DNA of 8,602 nucleotides from assembly GCA_964495385.1 (NCBI GenBank), contig CAZBVO010000028.1, forward strand, positions 1 to 8,602. Reading direction: 5' to 3'. Source of the stretch: CAG-1138 sp964495385 (lineage in GTDB: Bacteria > Bacillota > Clostridia > Christensenellales > CAG-917). The notes beneath the pieces were generated by a model, which searched no databases, was not told the DNA's origin, and saw only the letters and a list, made by a program, of their open reading frames with translations. This document shows, one piece after another, positions 1 through 7,052 of this stretch. A program made the position numbers and the translations under genes. Each line of letters begins with the position of its first letter. Positions within the stretch are counted from its first letter, which is position 1.

Positions 1-95
1 CACAGCGGCACAATTAGGTTGGGCCGCCAAGGAGGGCTGACGCATGGGATGAACGTGGTTCAAACGTCTGCCACAGCGGCACGATTTGCATTAAC
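1..95 (-). ncRNA. Putative structured RNA or leader running off the left edge (unidentified)
   Basis: A leftward promoter at 103-131 should start transcription near position 95, and the transcript then leaves the window at base 1. No convincing protein is encoded in this part. The RNA contains two copies of GUGCCGCUGUG (complement of 72-82 and of 1-11) and, between them, a GGCGGC element (complement of 22-27) that can pair with either copy. It also has a small hairpin with arms UGAAC and GUUCA. Two copies competing for one partner would fit a switching leader or a long-stem regulatory RNA. A 6S-type RNA is one possibility, but I do not recognise a family with confidence. Only the 5' portion is visible, so length, 3' end and downstream gene are unknown. 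Confidence 0.3.
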
Positions 96-102
96 GAATG
101 AA

Positions 103-131
103 ATTGTAGCACGGCAAAGCAATTTTGTCAA
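103..131 (-). promoter_or_regulatory. Leftward sigma-A-type promoter
   Basis: Read on the minus strand, TTGACA (126-131) is followed by a 17-base spacer and TACAAT (103-108). This is a perfect -35 and a 5/6 -10 at ideal spacing. The predicted start is near position 95. It points away from the uridine kinase gene, so the 1-366 gap is a divergent control region. No minus-strand protein start with a ribosome binding site follows within the window. Confidence 0.6.
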
Positions 132-276
132 TGGTTTGGGGGAGGTTGCAAAAAAGCGGCAAAAAGTTTTTTCAAAAACCGCACATGGCGGAAACGGCCG
201 AGGCGCCGTTGGTCGGATTGTTTTTGGATGGCGTACGGTGCGGAGCAAGATTGTTTGTCCGTTTTAAATCGCGCTA

Positions 277-306
277 TTGACAAACGAGCCGAAAATGAGG
301 TATAAT
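277..306 (+). promoter_or_regulatory. Consensus sigma-A promoter of the uridine kinase-HAD operon
   Basis: TTGACA at 277-282 and TATAAT at 301-306 are both exact consensus hexamers with an 18-base spacer. Transcription should start near 313, giving a leader of about 54 bases before the ATG at 367. A second TTGACA at 314-319 has no matching -10 and is probably incidental. Confidence 0.75.
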
Positions 307-327
307 TAAAAAGTTGACAAAAAGAGC

Positions 328-340
328 GTGACAAAGTCAC
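328..340 (+). other. Short perfect palindromic hairpin in the 5' leader
   Basis: GTGAC, a three-base AAA spacer and GTCAC form a perfect 5-bp inverted repeat in the leader of the uridine kinase mRNA, followed by a run of seven A. It lies between the promoter and the ribosome binding site (AAGGA at 352-356). It could be an operator half-site pair or a small 5' stabilising hairpin. It is too short to be called an attenuator. Confidence 0.3.
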
Positions 341-366
341 AAAAAAATGATAAGGAAATTTGATTT

Positions 367-2025
367 ATGTTTAACGTAAAATTTATGGGCGAAACCGTTG
401 CGGTTGACGAAGGCACTCGAGTTGTGGATCTTTTGCAAAAAGACAGCAAGTGCAACTATGCCGTTTGCCGCATAGGTTCGCAGGTGAAAGAACTTAATTA
501 CCGTTTAACCGAAAAAAACGACGGCATGAACGTCGATTTGCTGGGTTTGGAGCACATCGAAGGGGGCAAGGCTTACGAGGCAAGTTTGCGCTTTGTGGTG
601 GCAATGGCGTTCCGCCGTTTGTATCCAAACGTAAAACTTCGTTTTAGCTACAACGTTTCGAGGGCGATTTTCTGCGAAGCTTTGTCGGGCGACGTAAACA
701 TGTCTCGCATCGCCGACGACGTAAAAGCGGAAGTGGAACGCATTATCGACGCCAATTTGCCTATCGAGCGTGTTACGGTGTCTATCGACGAAGCCAAGGC
801 TATTTACGAGCGTTTCGGCTATGCCGACAAAATGAATATGCTCAAGTACCGTCCGGAAAAAACCGTGCATCTTTACAAGTGCGACGATTTTTACGACTAT
901 TTGCACGCCTACATGGTTCCAAGCACCGGTTGCATCAAAAACTACCGCATCACGCCGTACAGCCCGGGCTTGATCATCCAGTATCCGCGCTACGAATTGG
1001 GCGCGAAAATTCCTGAATTTGTGGAGGAAAGCACCTACGGTCGCACCTTGCAAAAGATATATCGCTGGTCCAAAAAGGCCAACTTGCAAACCATAGCCGA
1101 CATCAACCGCAAAGTGGAAAACGGCGAGGCGTTGGAATTTGTGCAAATGTGCGAAGCAAAACACAGCCACATGCTGTCCGAGCTGGGCGACGCCATCGAA
1201 AGCGACATCGAAAACATCCGCCTGATTGGCATTGCAGGGCCGAGTTCGTCGGGCAAAACCACGTTTTGCAACCGCCTCAGAATCGAACTGCTGTCGCGCG
1301 GAATCAATCCTGTTATGATATCTATGGACGACTATTACCTCGAAAAGTCCAAAATAGCCGAAATTCAGCAGGTGCCAATTTCCGAAATCGACCTCGAACA
1401 CCTCAATTGCTTGGACATCGAACAGTTCAACAACGACCTTTTTGCCCTCATCAACGGCGAAGAAGTCACGCTTCCGAGCTTCAATTTCAAAAAAGGCAAA
1501 AGAGAAGTCGGCCGCACCATAAAAGTTGACGAGCACAGCCCGATTATAATAGAAGGCATTCACGCCCTCAACGAAAAACTTACGGCCAGCATCCCTAAAC
1601 ACCAAAAATACAAAATTTATATTGCGCCGCAGGCACAAATCAACATCGACGACCATGCGCCGCTCAACATCACCGATTTGAGGCTTATAAGGCGTATCGT
1701 AAGGGATATGAAATTCCGCGGAAGCCCGGCGGCCATGACAATCGATATGTGGCAATCGGTCAGAAGCGGCGAATTCAGGTGGATTTATCCTAACCAGGAA
1801 GGTGCGGACTTCGTGTTCAACTCCAGCTTGTACTACGAACTGTGCGTTTTAAGAAATCAGGCTTTGCCTGCGCTTAAGGAAATTAAGGACACCGATCCGC
1901 AATATTTGGTTGCAAACCGACTTATCAAATACCTCAAATACTTCAAGCCGATCGAGGACGAGTCCATAATTCCGTGCAATTCGCTGATTCGTGAGTTCAT
2001 CGGCGGCAGCTGCTTTAACGTGTAA
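367..2025 (+). CDS. Uridine kinase-like nucleoside kinase with TGS/ThrRS-like N-terminus
   Basis: Predicted cytosolic P-loop nucleoside kinase of 552 residues, in the family that phosphorylates uridine/cytidine with ATP or GTP in pyrimidine salvage. Residues 1 to about 60 look like a TGS/ubiquitin-like fold. Residues about 60-200 resemble the second additional domain of threonyl-tRNA synthetase, with a HIEGGKAYEASLRF-type stretch. The kinase domain follows: Walker A GPSSSGKT at 291-298 with Lys297, a DDYY substrate-site motif at 321-324 and EGIHAL at 396-401. Length and domain order fit the long clostridial/Thermotoga-type 'nucleoside kinase' rather than the roughly 210-residue Udk. The start is supported by AAGGA at 352-356, 10 bases before the ATG. 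It is the first gene of a two-gene unit with the HAD phosphatase. The exact substrate is not shown by the sequence; tRNA-synthetase activity is not expected because the catalytic class II core is absent. Confidence 0.85.
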   Translation: MFNVKFMGETVAVDEGTRVVDLLQKDSKCNYAVCRIGSQVKELNYRLTEKNDGMNVDLLGLEHIEGGKAYEASLRFVVAMAFRRLYPNVKLRFSYNVSRAIFCEALSGDVNMSRIADDVKAEVERIIDANLPIERVTVSIDEAKAIYERFGYADKMNMLKYRPEKTVHLYKCDDFYDYLHAYMVPSTGCIKNYRITPYSPGLIIQYPRYELGAKIPEFVEESTYGRTLQKIYRWSKKANLQTIADINRKVENGEALEFVQMCEAKHSHMLSELGDAIESDIENIRLIGIAGPSSSGKTTFCNRLRIELLSRGINPVMISMDDYYLEKSKIAEIQQVPISEIDLEHLNCLDIEQFNNDLFALINGEEVTLPSFNFKKGKREVGRTIKVDEHSPIIIEGIHALNEKLTASIPKHQKYKIYIAPQAQINIDDHAPLNITDLRLIRRIVRDMKFRGSPAAMTIDMWQSVRSGEFRWIYPNQEGADFVFNSSLYYELCVLRNQALPALKEIKDTDPQYLVANRLIKYLKYFKPIEDESIIPCNSLIREFIGGSCFNV

Positions 2026-2026
2026 A

Positions 2027-2671
2027 ATGAAATACAAACGCATAATATGGGATTGGAACGGCACCATTTTGGACGATTTCGACATCAGCATTCAGTCCAT
2101 AAACGAAATGTTTGCCGCCCGAAACATGCCCCTGTTTAAGGATAAAGAGGACTACTTAAAGCACTTTTGCTTTCCGATCGAAAACTACTATCGCAACGTG
2201 GGGTTTGATTTCGAAAAGGAACCGTATGCGGTTTTGGCGCACGAGTTTATCGAAAAGTACAATTTCAAAATGCCTTCTTGCGGCCTTGTAAAGGGCGTTA
2301 AGGAAGCTATGGAAACTTTCAAAAACAACGGCCTCGAGCAAATGATTTTGTCCGCCTGCGAGCAGCAAATGCTCGAGCGTGACGTCCGTCGTTTTGAGCT
2401 TGACAAGTATTTTTCGGCCGTGCTCGGCGGAGGAGATATCTATGCAAAAGGCAAAGTCGAGCGTGCGTTAGAGTGGATTTCTGACAGCAAAACCGATATT
2501 TCTGACACTTTGTTTGTCGGAGACACCCTTCACGACTACGAAACCGCACGGGCACTCGGGGTTGATGCGGTGCTGGTGACTTACGGGCATTCAAACCGCA
2601 AAATCCTGTCCGAGGCCGACGCTTTTGTTGTTGACAGCCCGGAAGAAGTGGTAAAAATCGCATTGAAATGA
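2027..2671 (+). CDS. HAD-superfamily phosphatase, phosphoglycolate phosphatase-like
   Basis: Predicted 214-residue soluble hydrolase of the haloacid dehalogenase superfamily, with a helical cap of the PGP/beta-phosphoglucomutase type (about residues 17-80). Motif I is DWNGT at 9-13, with nucleophile Asp9. Motif II is Ser109 in LSAC, motif III is a Lys at 141 or 143, and motif IV is GDTLHD at 165-170 with Asp166 and Asp170. Motif I has Asn11 where most phosphatases carry the general acid Asp; this DWNGT variant recurs in one HAD subgroup, so activity may still be present. The ATG at 2027 was chosen because translation from it begins directly with the strand leading to motif I. An in-frame ATG at 1991 lies inside the kinase gene. 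Only one base separates it from the kinase stop and no good ribosome binding site is seen, so coupled reinitiation is likely. A nucleotide or sugar-phosphate substrate is an inference from context. Confidence 0.85.
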   Translation: MKYKRIIWDWNGTILDDFDISIQSINEMFAARNMPLFKDKEDYLKHFCFPIENYYRNVGFDFEKEPYAVLAHEFIEKYNFKMPSCGLVKGVKEAMETFKNNGLEQMILSACEQQMLERDVRRFELDKYFSAVLGGGDIYAKGKVERALEWISDSKTDISDTLFVGDTLHDYETARALGVDAVLVTYGHSNRKILSEADAFVVDSPEEVVKIALK

Positions 2672-2682
2672 CCTTAAAATTC

Positions 2683-2710
2683 AAAGCGCGGCAATTTGTC
2701 GCGCTTTTTT
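2683..2710 (+). terminator. Rho-independent terminator after the HAD gene
   Basis: AAAGCGCG (2683-2690) pairs perfectly with CGCGCTTT (2700-2707) across a 9-base loop and runs into a six-T tract (2705-2710). It begins 11 bases after the HAD stop and closes the kinase-HAD unit. Confidence 0.85.
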
Positions 2711-2712
2711 AG

Positions 2713-2741
2713 TTGAAAGATAAATTATTTTAGTTTATAAT
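2713..2741 (+). promoter_or_regulatory. Sigma-A promoter of the ABC-F/PurL-like operon, likely leaderless
   Basis: TTGAAA (2713-2718), a 17-base spacer and TATAAT (2736-2741) make a near-consensus promoter directly behind the upstream terminator. A start point 6-8 bases after the -10 falls at 2747-2749, and the ABC-F ATG is at 2749. The mRNA would therefore have no leader, or one of about two bases, and no ribosome binding site. Confidence 0.7.
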
Positions 2742-2748
2742 TGTAAGC

Positions 2749-4647
2749 ATGTTAATTTCACTCAAAAACGTAACATTCGGCTATGACGACGTAACCGTCC
2801 TCGAGGACGTCGACGTCACCGTAAACGAAAATGACCGCATAGGGCTTATAGGCGTCAACGGTTCGGGCAAATCAACCCTTATTAAGTTGGCGCTGGGTTT
2901 GTTGCGCCCCGACGAGGGTGAAATTTTGAAGAAGGGCGACTTGTCCGTAGGGTATTTGCCTCAGAATGCCATGCTTGACAGTGACCTTTCGGTCGAGGCG
3001 GAGGCCTTCACGGTTTTTTCGGACGTTGTTGCCGCAGGCGAAAAGATGGAATTTTTGAGCGCTCGGCTTGCCGTAACCCCTCACGATTCCGTCGAATATC
3101 GACGCATCGCCTCCGACTACGAAAAACTTTCCGACTTTTTCAACGCAAAGGACGGCTATCAAATTTCCACCAAAATCAAAACCGTTTTAAACGGTATGGG
3201 ATTTTGTGACAAATATTCGCAAATTGTCTCGACGCTTTCCGGCGGCGAAAAAACTCGCCTTGCGCTTGCAAAATTGCTTTTGGCAGGGCCTGAACTGCTT
3301 ATTTTGGACGAACCTACCAACCACTTGGATTACGACACTTTGGATTGGCTTGAAACTTATCTTTCAACCTACCGAGGGGCAATCCTCACCGTATCGCACG
3401 ACAGACGGTTTTTGGACAAAACCGTTGAAATTGTTTGGGATTTGACGGACAAATCGGTCAGCGTTTATCGCGGCAACTACACAAAATTTAAGCAACTTAA
3501 AGCCGAACGGTACGCAAGGTGGCAAAAAGAATACGAAATTCAGCAAGCAAAGCTTGCTGCGATACAGGACTACGTTGATCGCAACCTGGTTAGGGCAACT
3601 ACCTCGAAAAGCGCCAAAAGCCGCATTCATCAAATGGCAAATATGGACATAATCGAAAAGCCCGTTGTTTACGTCAAGCCGCCTCGCTTTAAGTTTACCT
3701 TCCCGATAAATCCGGCAAAACTTGTTTTCAAGGCTGAAAACGTGACATTCGGTTTTGACGGAAAAAACATACTCGAAAACGCATCGTTTACCGTCGAAAA
3801 GGGCGATAGGGTGGCCATTGTCGGCGCAAACGGCACAGGCAAATCGACGCTTGTTAAGCATATTGTGCGCTCTTACTCGGAGCCTGACAGACACATGTTT
3901 TTCGGACAGGGAACAAAGGTTGCATACTACGATCAGGAAGCGGCCGTGTTGGACCCCGAAAACACCGTTCTCGGCGAGCTTTGGCACCGCCATTCGACGC
4001 TCGGACAAACGGAAGTCAGAAACGTTTTGGGTATGGTGCTTTTGGGCGACGACGAATCGGTTGCAAAAAAAGTCAAAAATTTGTCGGGCGGCGAAAAAGC
4101 ACGGCTTATGTTTGCGGTAATGATGGCCGAAAAAGCCAACGTTTTGGTGCTGGACGAGCCTACAAACCACCTCGATTTACAGGCCAGAGAAGCACTTGAA
4201 GATGCCTTGGCCGAATTTTCGGGTACGCTTGTTTTCGTATCGCACGACAGATATTTTTTGGATAAATTGGCCGACAGATTTTTGAAGATTTCCGACAAAA
4301 ATCTTGTTGATTTCAGGGGCAATTTCGACGCTTTTACCGCAAGCGAAAACGCAAAAAGAGAGGCCTTAGAAGCCGAAAAAGCCGCTCGGAAATCGCAAGT
4401 CGACAAAAAACAGGACAGGGCCTATCGCAGTAAAGCCGACCGTGCTTTAGAGCTTAAAAAGAAGGCCGAAATCAAGCAAATCGAGGACAGAATCAATGCT
4501 CTCGAACTCAGGGAAAAACAGATTATGACCGAGATGGAGGCTTTTGCTTCCGACTACAAAAAACTTATGGAACTTAGCGAAGAGGCCGAAAAGGTTAAGG
4601 CCGAATGCAACTTACTTTTTGACAGATGGACGGAGCTTACGGTATGA
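2749..4647 (+). CDS. ABC-F family ATPase, YdiF-like
   Basis: Predicted 632-residue cytosolic protein with two ATP-binding cassettes in one chain and no membrane segment, the hallmark of ABC-F proteins that act at the ribosomal E site to relieve stalling. Cassette 1: Walker A GVNGSGKS at 35-42, signature LSGGEK at 163-168, Walker B LLILDEP ending at 189, switch His217. Cassette 2: GANGTGKS at 359-366, LSGGEK at 445-450, VLVLDEP at 465-471. The interdomain linker (about 240-310) carries a DRNLVRATTSKSAKSR stretch close to Bacillus YdiF as I remember it. There is a charged, coiled-coil-like C-terminus from about 540. Cassette 1 has no long arm insertion and the linker is not extended, so a housekeeping role is favoured over antibiotic resistance. 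The ATG is fixed by immediate entry into the first strand of cassette 1. Its stop overlaps the next gene's start (ATGA). Ribosome action is family knowledge; the specific substrate complex is not known. Confidence 0.9.
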   Translation: MLISLKNVTFGYDDVTVLEDVDVTVNENDRIGLIGVNGSGKSTLIKLALGLLRPDEGEILKKGDLSVGYLPQNAMLDSDLSVEAEAFTVFSDVVAAGEKMEFLSARLAVTPHDSVEYRRIASDYEKLSDFFNAKDGYQISTKIKTVLNGMGFCDKYSQIVSTLSGGEKTRLALAKLLLAGPELLILDEPTNHLDYDTLDWLETYLSTYRGAILTVSHDRRFLDKTVEIVWDLTDKSVSVYRGNYTKFKQLKAERYARWQKEYEIQQAKLAAIQDYVDRNLVRATTSKSAKSRIHQMANMDIIEKPVVYVKPPRFKFTFPINPAKLVFKAENVTFGFDGKNILENASFTVEKGDRVAIVGANGTGKSTLVKHIVRSYSEPDRHMFFGQGTKVAYYDQEAAVLDPENTVLGELWHRHSTLGQTEVRNVLGMVLLGDDESVAKKVKNLSGGEKARLMFAVMMAEKANVLVLDEPTNHLDLQAREALEDALAEFSGTLVFVSHDRYFLDKLADRFLKISDKNLVDFRGNFDAFTASENAKREALEAEKAARKSQVDKKQDRAYRSKADRALELKKKAEIKQIEDRINALELREKQIMTEMEAFASDYKKLMELSEEAEKVKAECNLLFDRWTELTV

Positions 4648-6890
4648 CTTATTTACTTTCGAAAAACAAATCGTTTACTTACAAAGGGGAACTGATTCTC
4701 GAGGCGTTCAGGGTGGACGTTTCGGGGATGGACCTTACCTCCGAACGCATGTTTGCGGCATTTGCTTTTGCCGAGTATGCGCCTTTTGAAATGCCAGAAG
4801 GATATTTTGCCGTCGATCAAAAAACCGATTGTTCCATGACGGATTCGGCAAGGTTGTTTTCGGAAAACGTTAAGGCCGAAGTTTCGGTAACGAAGTTTTA
4901 TTGTGCAAAAAACGAGAATAAAACCCTTCTTTATGAATTTTGCAAGGCTGTCGAATGCGATTTCGGCGAGCCGTCGCTTTTGGGACGTTACGTTACGGGC
5001 GAGGGCGAAAACAAAATTTCGCTTTCAGTTTGCAGCGGAAAACCCGCCTCAAAAACTTTGTGCGCAAAAGCTTATATAAATTGCTCGGATGCCCAAACCG
5101 TTTTGGAAAAAGCAAGCGTTTCGGCGACAGGTACTGCCGTATCGTTGGCGGTTCCGAGCGGTGCCGACCGCAGCTATTTTGTTGCCGCATCGGAAGTTTC
5201 GACCGTGGCGGCCGATAGACTGAAAAGCACTTATTCAAGGGATTTTTCCGCCGATGCAACCGTTTGTGCACTTGCCAAATCGGATATGAGAAAGGCGGCG
5301 ATTTTGTCGCTGTCGTCAAAATCTGTCGGCGTCGCAAGAGAATTGCAATCGGTTGTTGTGGCAAACGGTGGCGGCTTTGCGCCTTTCGGGAAAGAGGAAG
5401 CAGTTCCGTACAAAAACCTGCGTTTTTCCGTTTCGGACAATTTGCTTTCGTTTGGTGCCAACGACGAATACGACGCTTTGTATAACGCCGTCGTGTGTTT
5501 GGAACAGGCTGTGTTCGAAGGGGCAGGGCTCGAGGAGACCAAGCTGTTTGCTTCCGGCGATGCGGCCGACTTTTTCGCCGCAGCCGGAATCGATGCCGAT
5601 TTTCATGACTCGGATGCGGCGGCCGTTGTCGGAAAGGTCGCGCGAGAGACAACGGGTTTTTCAAAAAGCGCAACGCTTTATCTGGTGCATCTCGACAGAG
5701 ACGCCGACAAAACTCCCGATGCAAAAACATTTGGCGAACTTATTAAAAACATTGACAAATCGCTTTCGGACGGCACGGTTTACGCCGCCGCAACGGTAAA
5801 AGAAGGCGGTCTTGCAACCGCCGCGATTTTGGGCGCATTGGCGGCAGGGAAAGGCGTTTATTTCAAAAGTTTTTCCGCTGACTTTTTTAATCCTGTTTTG
5901 GGCGACGTAATTGTTTTGGCCGACAAAAAACCGAGTTTTTGCAACGCGGTTAAACTGGGCGAAATTATAGATAACCCTAAGATAGTTTTCGGCAACGACG
6001 ACATGAGCACGGATATTGCGAAAGCGGCCTTAAAAATAGGTTGGGCAAAGTGTTTTTCCCGTGCGGTTTCGGGCGGCGACCTCATTCGCACCGAAGGATA
6101 CGGCTTCAGCAACCGAGCTTCTTATTTCGGAAAAAGCACGAAGGCAAAAGTGGTTGTCCCGACTTTCGGAACGACTAAAGCCGACCTCGAACTTTTTGAA
6201 GGGTTTGCCGCGGCAAAAGGTAAGCCCGAACTTATCAATTTGTCGGCAACCGACAAATCAGGGATGAACGCATCCTTAAAAGAATTTGCAAAACGCTTGT
6301 CGGCGGCGCAAATTTTGGCGTTTTCGTCGGACAAATTAACCGCACTTTTACTTAACGAACGCATAAGAGACGCCCTGTCGGCCATGTTGGATGCCGGCGG
6401 ATTGGTGTTGGGCGTCGACGGCGGCTTTGCCGCGCTGGTCAAATCGGGGCTGTTGCCTTACGGAAAACCAACGTTGCCTAAATACAATTCGGTAAAAATT
6501 CTGCCAAACGCTTCGGGGAATTTAACAGACAGATTGGTCAAGGTAAAAATTGCGGGCAATTTGTCGCCTTGGTTTAACTTAGAAGCGGTTGGAGACCTTT
6601 TCGATGCCGTCGTGTCGACGTCGACGGGCAGAGTGGCGATAGATGCCGACGATTACGAGGCACTTGCCTCCGACGGACATATAGCCACGCAGTTTGCCGA
6701 CGCAAACGGTATGGCAGTTGGCGACTATCCGGCAAATCCTACGGGAAGTTTCAATGCAGTTGAAGGGCTGACCAATTCCGACGGGCGGATTCTTGGGCGA
6801 GTTTGCCGCATTCCGCTTAGGATAGAAGGTGCCGAAATCTGTTCGGAAACCAAACTCTACGAAGCAGGTATAAAATATTTTAAGTTATAA
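4644..6890 (+). CDS. PurL-like (FGAM synthase-related) protein with degenerate glutamine amidotransferase domain
   Basis: 748 residues; no signal peptide or membrane segment. From about residue 340 it follows the C-terminal part of the fused FGAM synthase of clostridia and streptococci: TVKEGGLA at 384-391 in the last AIR-synthase-type domain, then an amidotransferase domain from about 501 (VVVPTFGTT), with GLLPYG, NLSPWF, VGDLF and the terminal YEAGIKYFKL all in order. Every catalytic element of the amidotransferase is altered. The nucleophile motif (family G-[VI]-C-N-G-x-Q) reads GVDGGFA with Asp592. HGEGR reads TSTGR at 659-663. The closing His/Glu motif reads RVCRIPLR, and the GGFS oxyanion region is reduced to LAFSSD. 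The first 330 or so residues are not recognisable, and the enzyme normally exceeds 1,200 residues, so FGAM synthesis is unlikely. The frame is open throughout, so it appears maintained. The ATG at 4644 lies in an ATGA overlap with the ABC-F stop, with GGAG at 4632-4635 eight bases upstream. A structural, regulatory or partner-binding role is inference. Confidence 0.7.
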   Translation: MTYLLSKNKSFTYKGELILEAFRVDVSGMDLTSERMFAAFAFAEYAPFEMPEGYFAVDQKTDCSMTDSARLFSENVKAEVSVTKFYCAKNENKTLLYEFCKAVECDFGEPSLLGRYVTGEGENKISLSVCSGKPASKTLCAKAYINCSDAQTVLEKASVSATGTAVSLAVPSGADRSYFVAASEVSTVAADRLKSTYSRDFSADATVCALAKSDMRKAAILSLSSKSVGVARELQSVVVANGGGFAPFGKEEAVPYKNLRFSVSDNLLSFGANDEYDALYNAVVCLEQAVFEGAGLEETKLFASGDAADFFAAAGIDADFHDSDAAAVVGKVARETTGFSKSATLYLVHLDRDADKTPDAKTFGELIKNIDKSLSDGTVYAAATVKEGGLATAAILGALAAGKGVYFKSFSADFFNPVLGDVIVLADKKPSFCNAVKLGEIIDNPKIVFGNDDMSTDIAKAALKIGWAKCFSRAVSGGDLIRTEGYGFSNRASYFGKSTKAKVVVPTFGTTKADLELFEGFAAAKGKPELINLSATDKSGMNASLKEFAKRLSAAQILAFSSDKLTALLLNERIRDALSAMLDAGGLVLGVDGGFAALVKSGLLPYGKPTLPKYNSVKILPNASGNLTDRLVKVKIAGNLSPWFNLEAVGDLFDAVVSTSTGRVAIDADDYEALASDGHIATQFADANGMAVGDYPANPTGSFNAVEGLTNSDGRILGRVCRIPLRIEGAEICSETKLYEAGIKYFKL

Positions 6891-6903
6891 ACGAAATCGA
6901 TTT

Positions 6904-6934
6904 TCGCTCGGCCGTTCGGTCGGGCGATTTTATT
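6904..6934 (+). terminator. Rho-independent terminator after the PurL-like gene
   Basis: A 10-bp stem with two G-T wobbles pairs 6904-6913 with 6918-6927 around a 4-base loop, followed by a T-rich stretch interrupted by one A. It sits 14 bases after the stop and closes the ABC-F/PurL-like unit, so these two genes form an isolated operon with terminators on both sides. Confidence 0.75.
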
Positions 6935-6981
6935 TGCATATTCGGCGGCGTTTTCGAATAAAAATTACCGTGCGCTAAAAC

Positions 6982-7046
6982 TTGCCGACAAAATTTGACA
7001 AAAAAACAAATAATCGGTCAAAAATCGACTGCACGCAGGTCGGCAA
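6982..7046 (+). repeat. Nested inverted repeats upstream of the deacetylase gene
   Basis: TTGCCGAC (6982-6989) is matched exactly by GTCGGCAA (7039-7046). Inside it, TTTGAC (6994-6999) is matched by GTCAAA (7017-7022). Both pairs lie just upstream of, and reach toward, the candidate -10 at 7053-7058, where a repressor or activator site would be expected. There is no T-tract, so this is not a terminator. Short repeats of this size can arise by chance. Confidence 0.3.
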
Positions 7047-7052
7047 AACGTT

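Noticed and set aside
14..91. 25-codon minus-strand frame downstream of the leftward promoter, possible leader peptide
   Set aside because: No ribosome binding site, no codon run that would suggest attenuation, and the repeated element changes frame between copies, which suits RNA structure better than coding.
157..182. GCGG...CCGC inverted repeat with A- and T-runs between the arms
   Set aside because: Only four paired bases at the ends with a long loop of homopolymer; likely chance in an A/T-rich spacer.
193..210. AACGGC/GCCGTT hairpin followed by a T-rich stretch, possible terminator
   Set aside because: The T-tract is more than ten bases away from the stem and no upstream + strand gene ends here.
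505..1755. Long minus-strand open frame (416 codons) opposite the uridine kinase
   Set aside because: It is antisense to a well-supported kinase with all its motifs, has no recognisable domain, and is the usual by-product of the codon bias of the sense gene.
3364..4170. Minus-strand open frame opposite the ABC-F gene
   Set aside because: It overlaps both nucleotide-binding cassettes of a clear ABC-F gene and its product is low-complexity and unlike any family I know.
2749..4647. Antibiotic-resistance ABC-F (ARE type)
   Set aside because: The interdomain linker is of ordinary length, with YdiF-like sequence, and there is no regulatory leader or mobile element nearby.
4993..5730. Arg/Pro-rich minus-strand open frame opposite the PurL-like gene
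   Set aside because: The Arg/Pro-rich composition is typical of a shadow frame; no start signal and no motif.
4644..6890. Pseudogene call for the PurL-like gene
   Set aside because: There is no stop or frameshift over 748 codons, start and overlap are well formed, and scaffold residues are kept while catalytic ones are lost. This fits functional divergence better than decay, though I cannot exclude recent decay without relatives.
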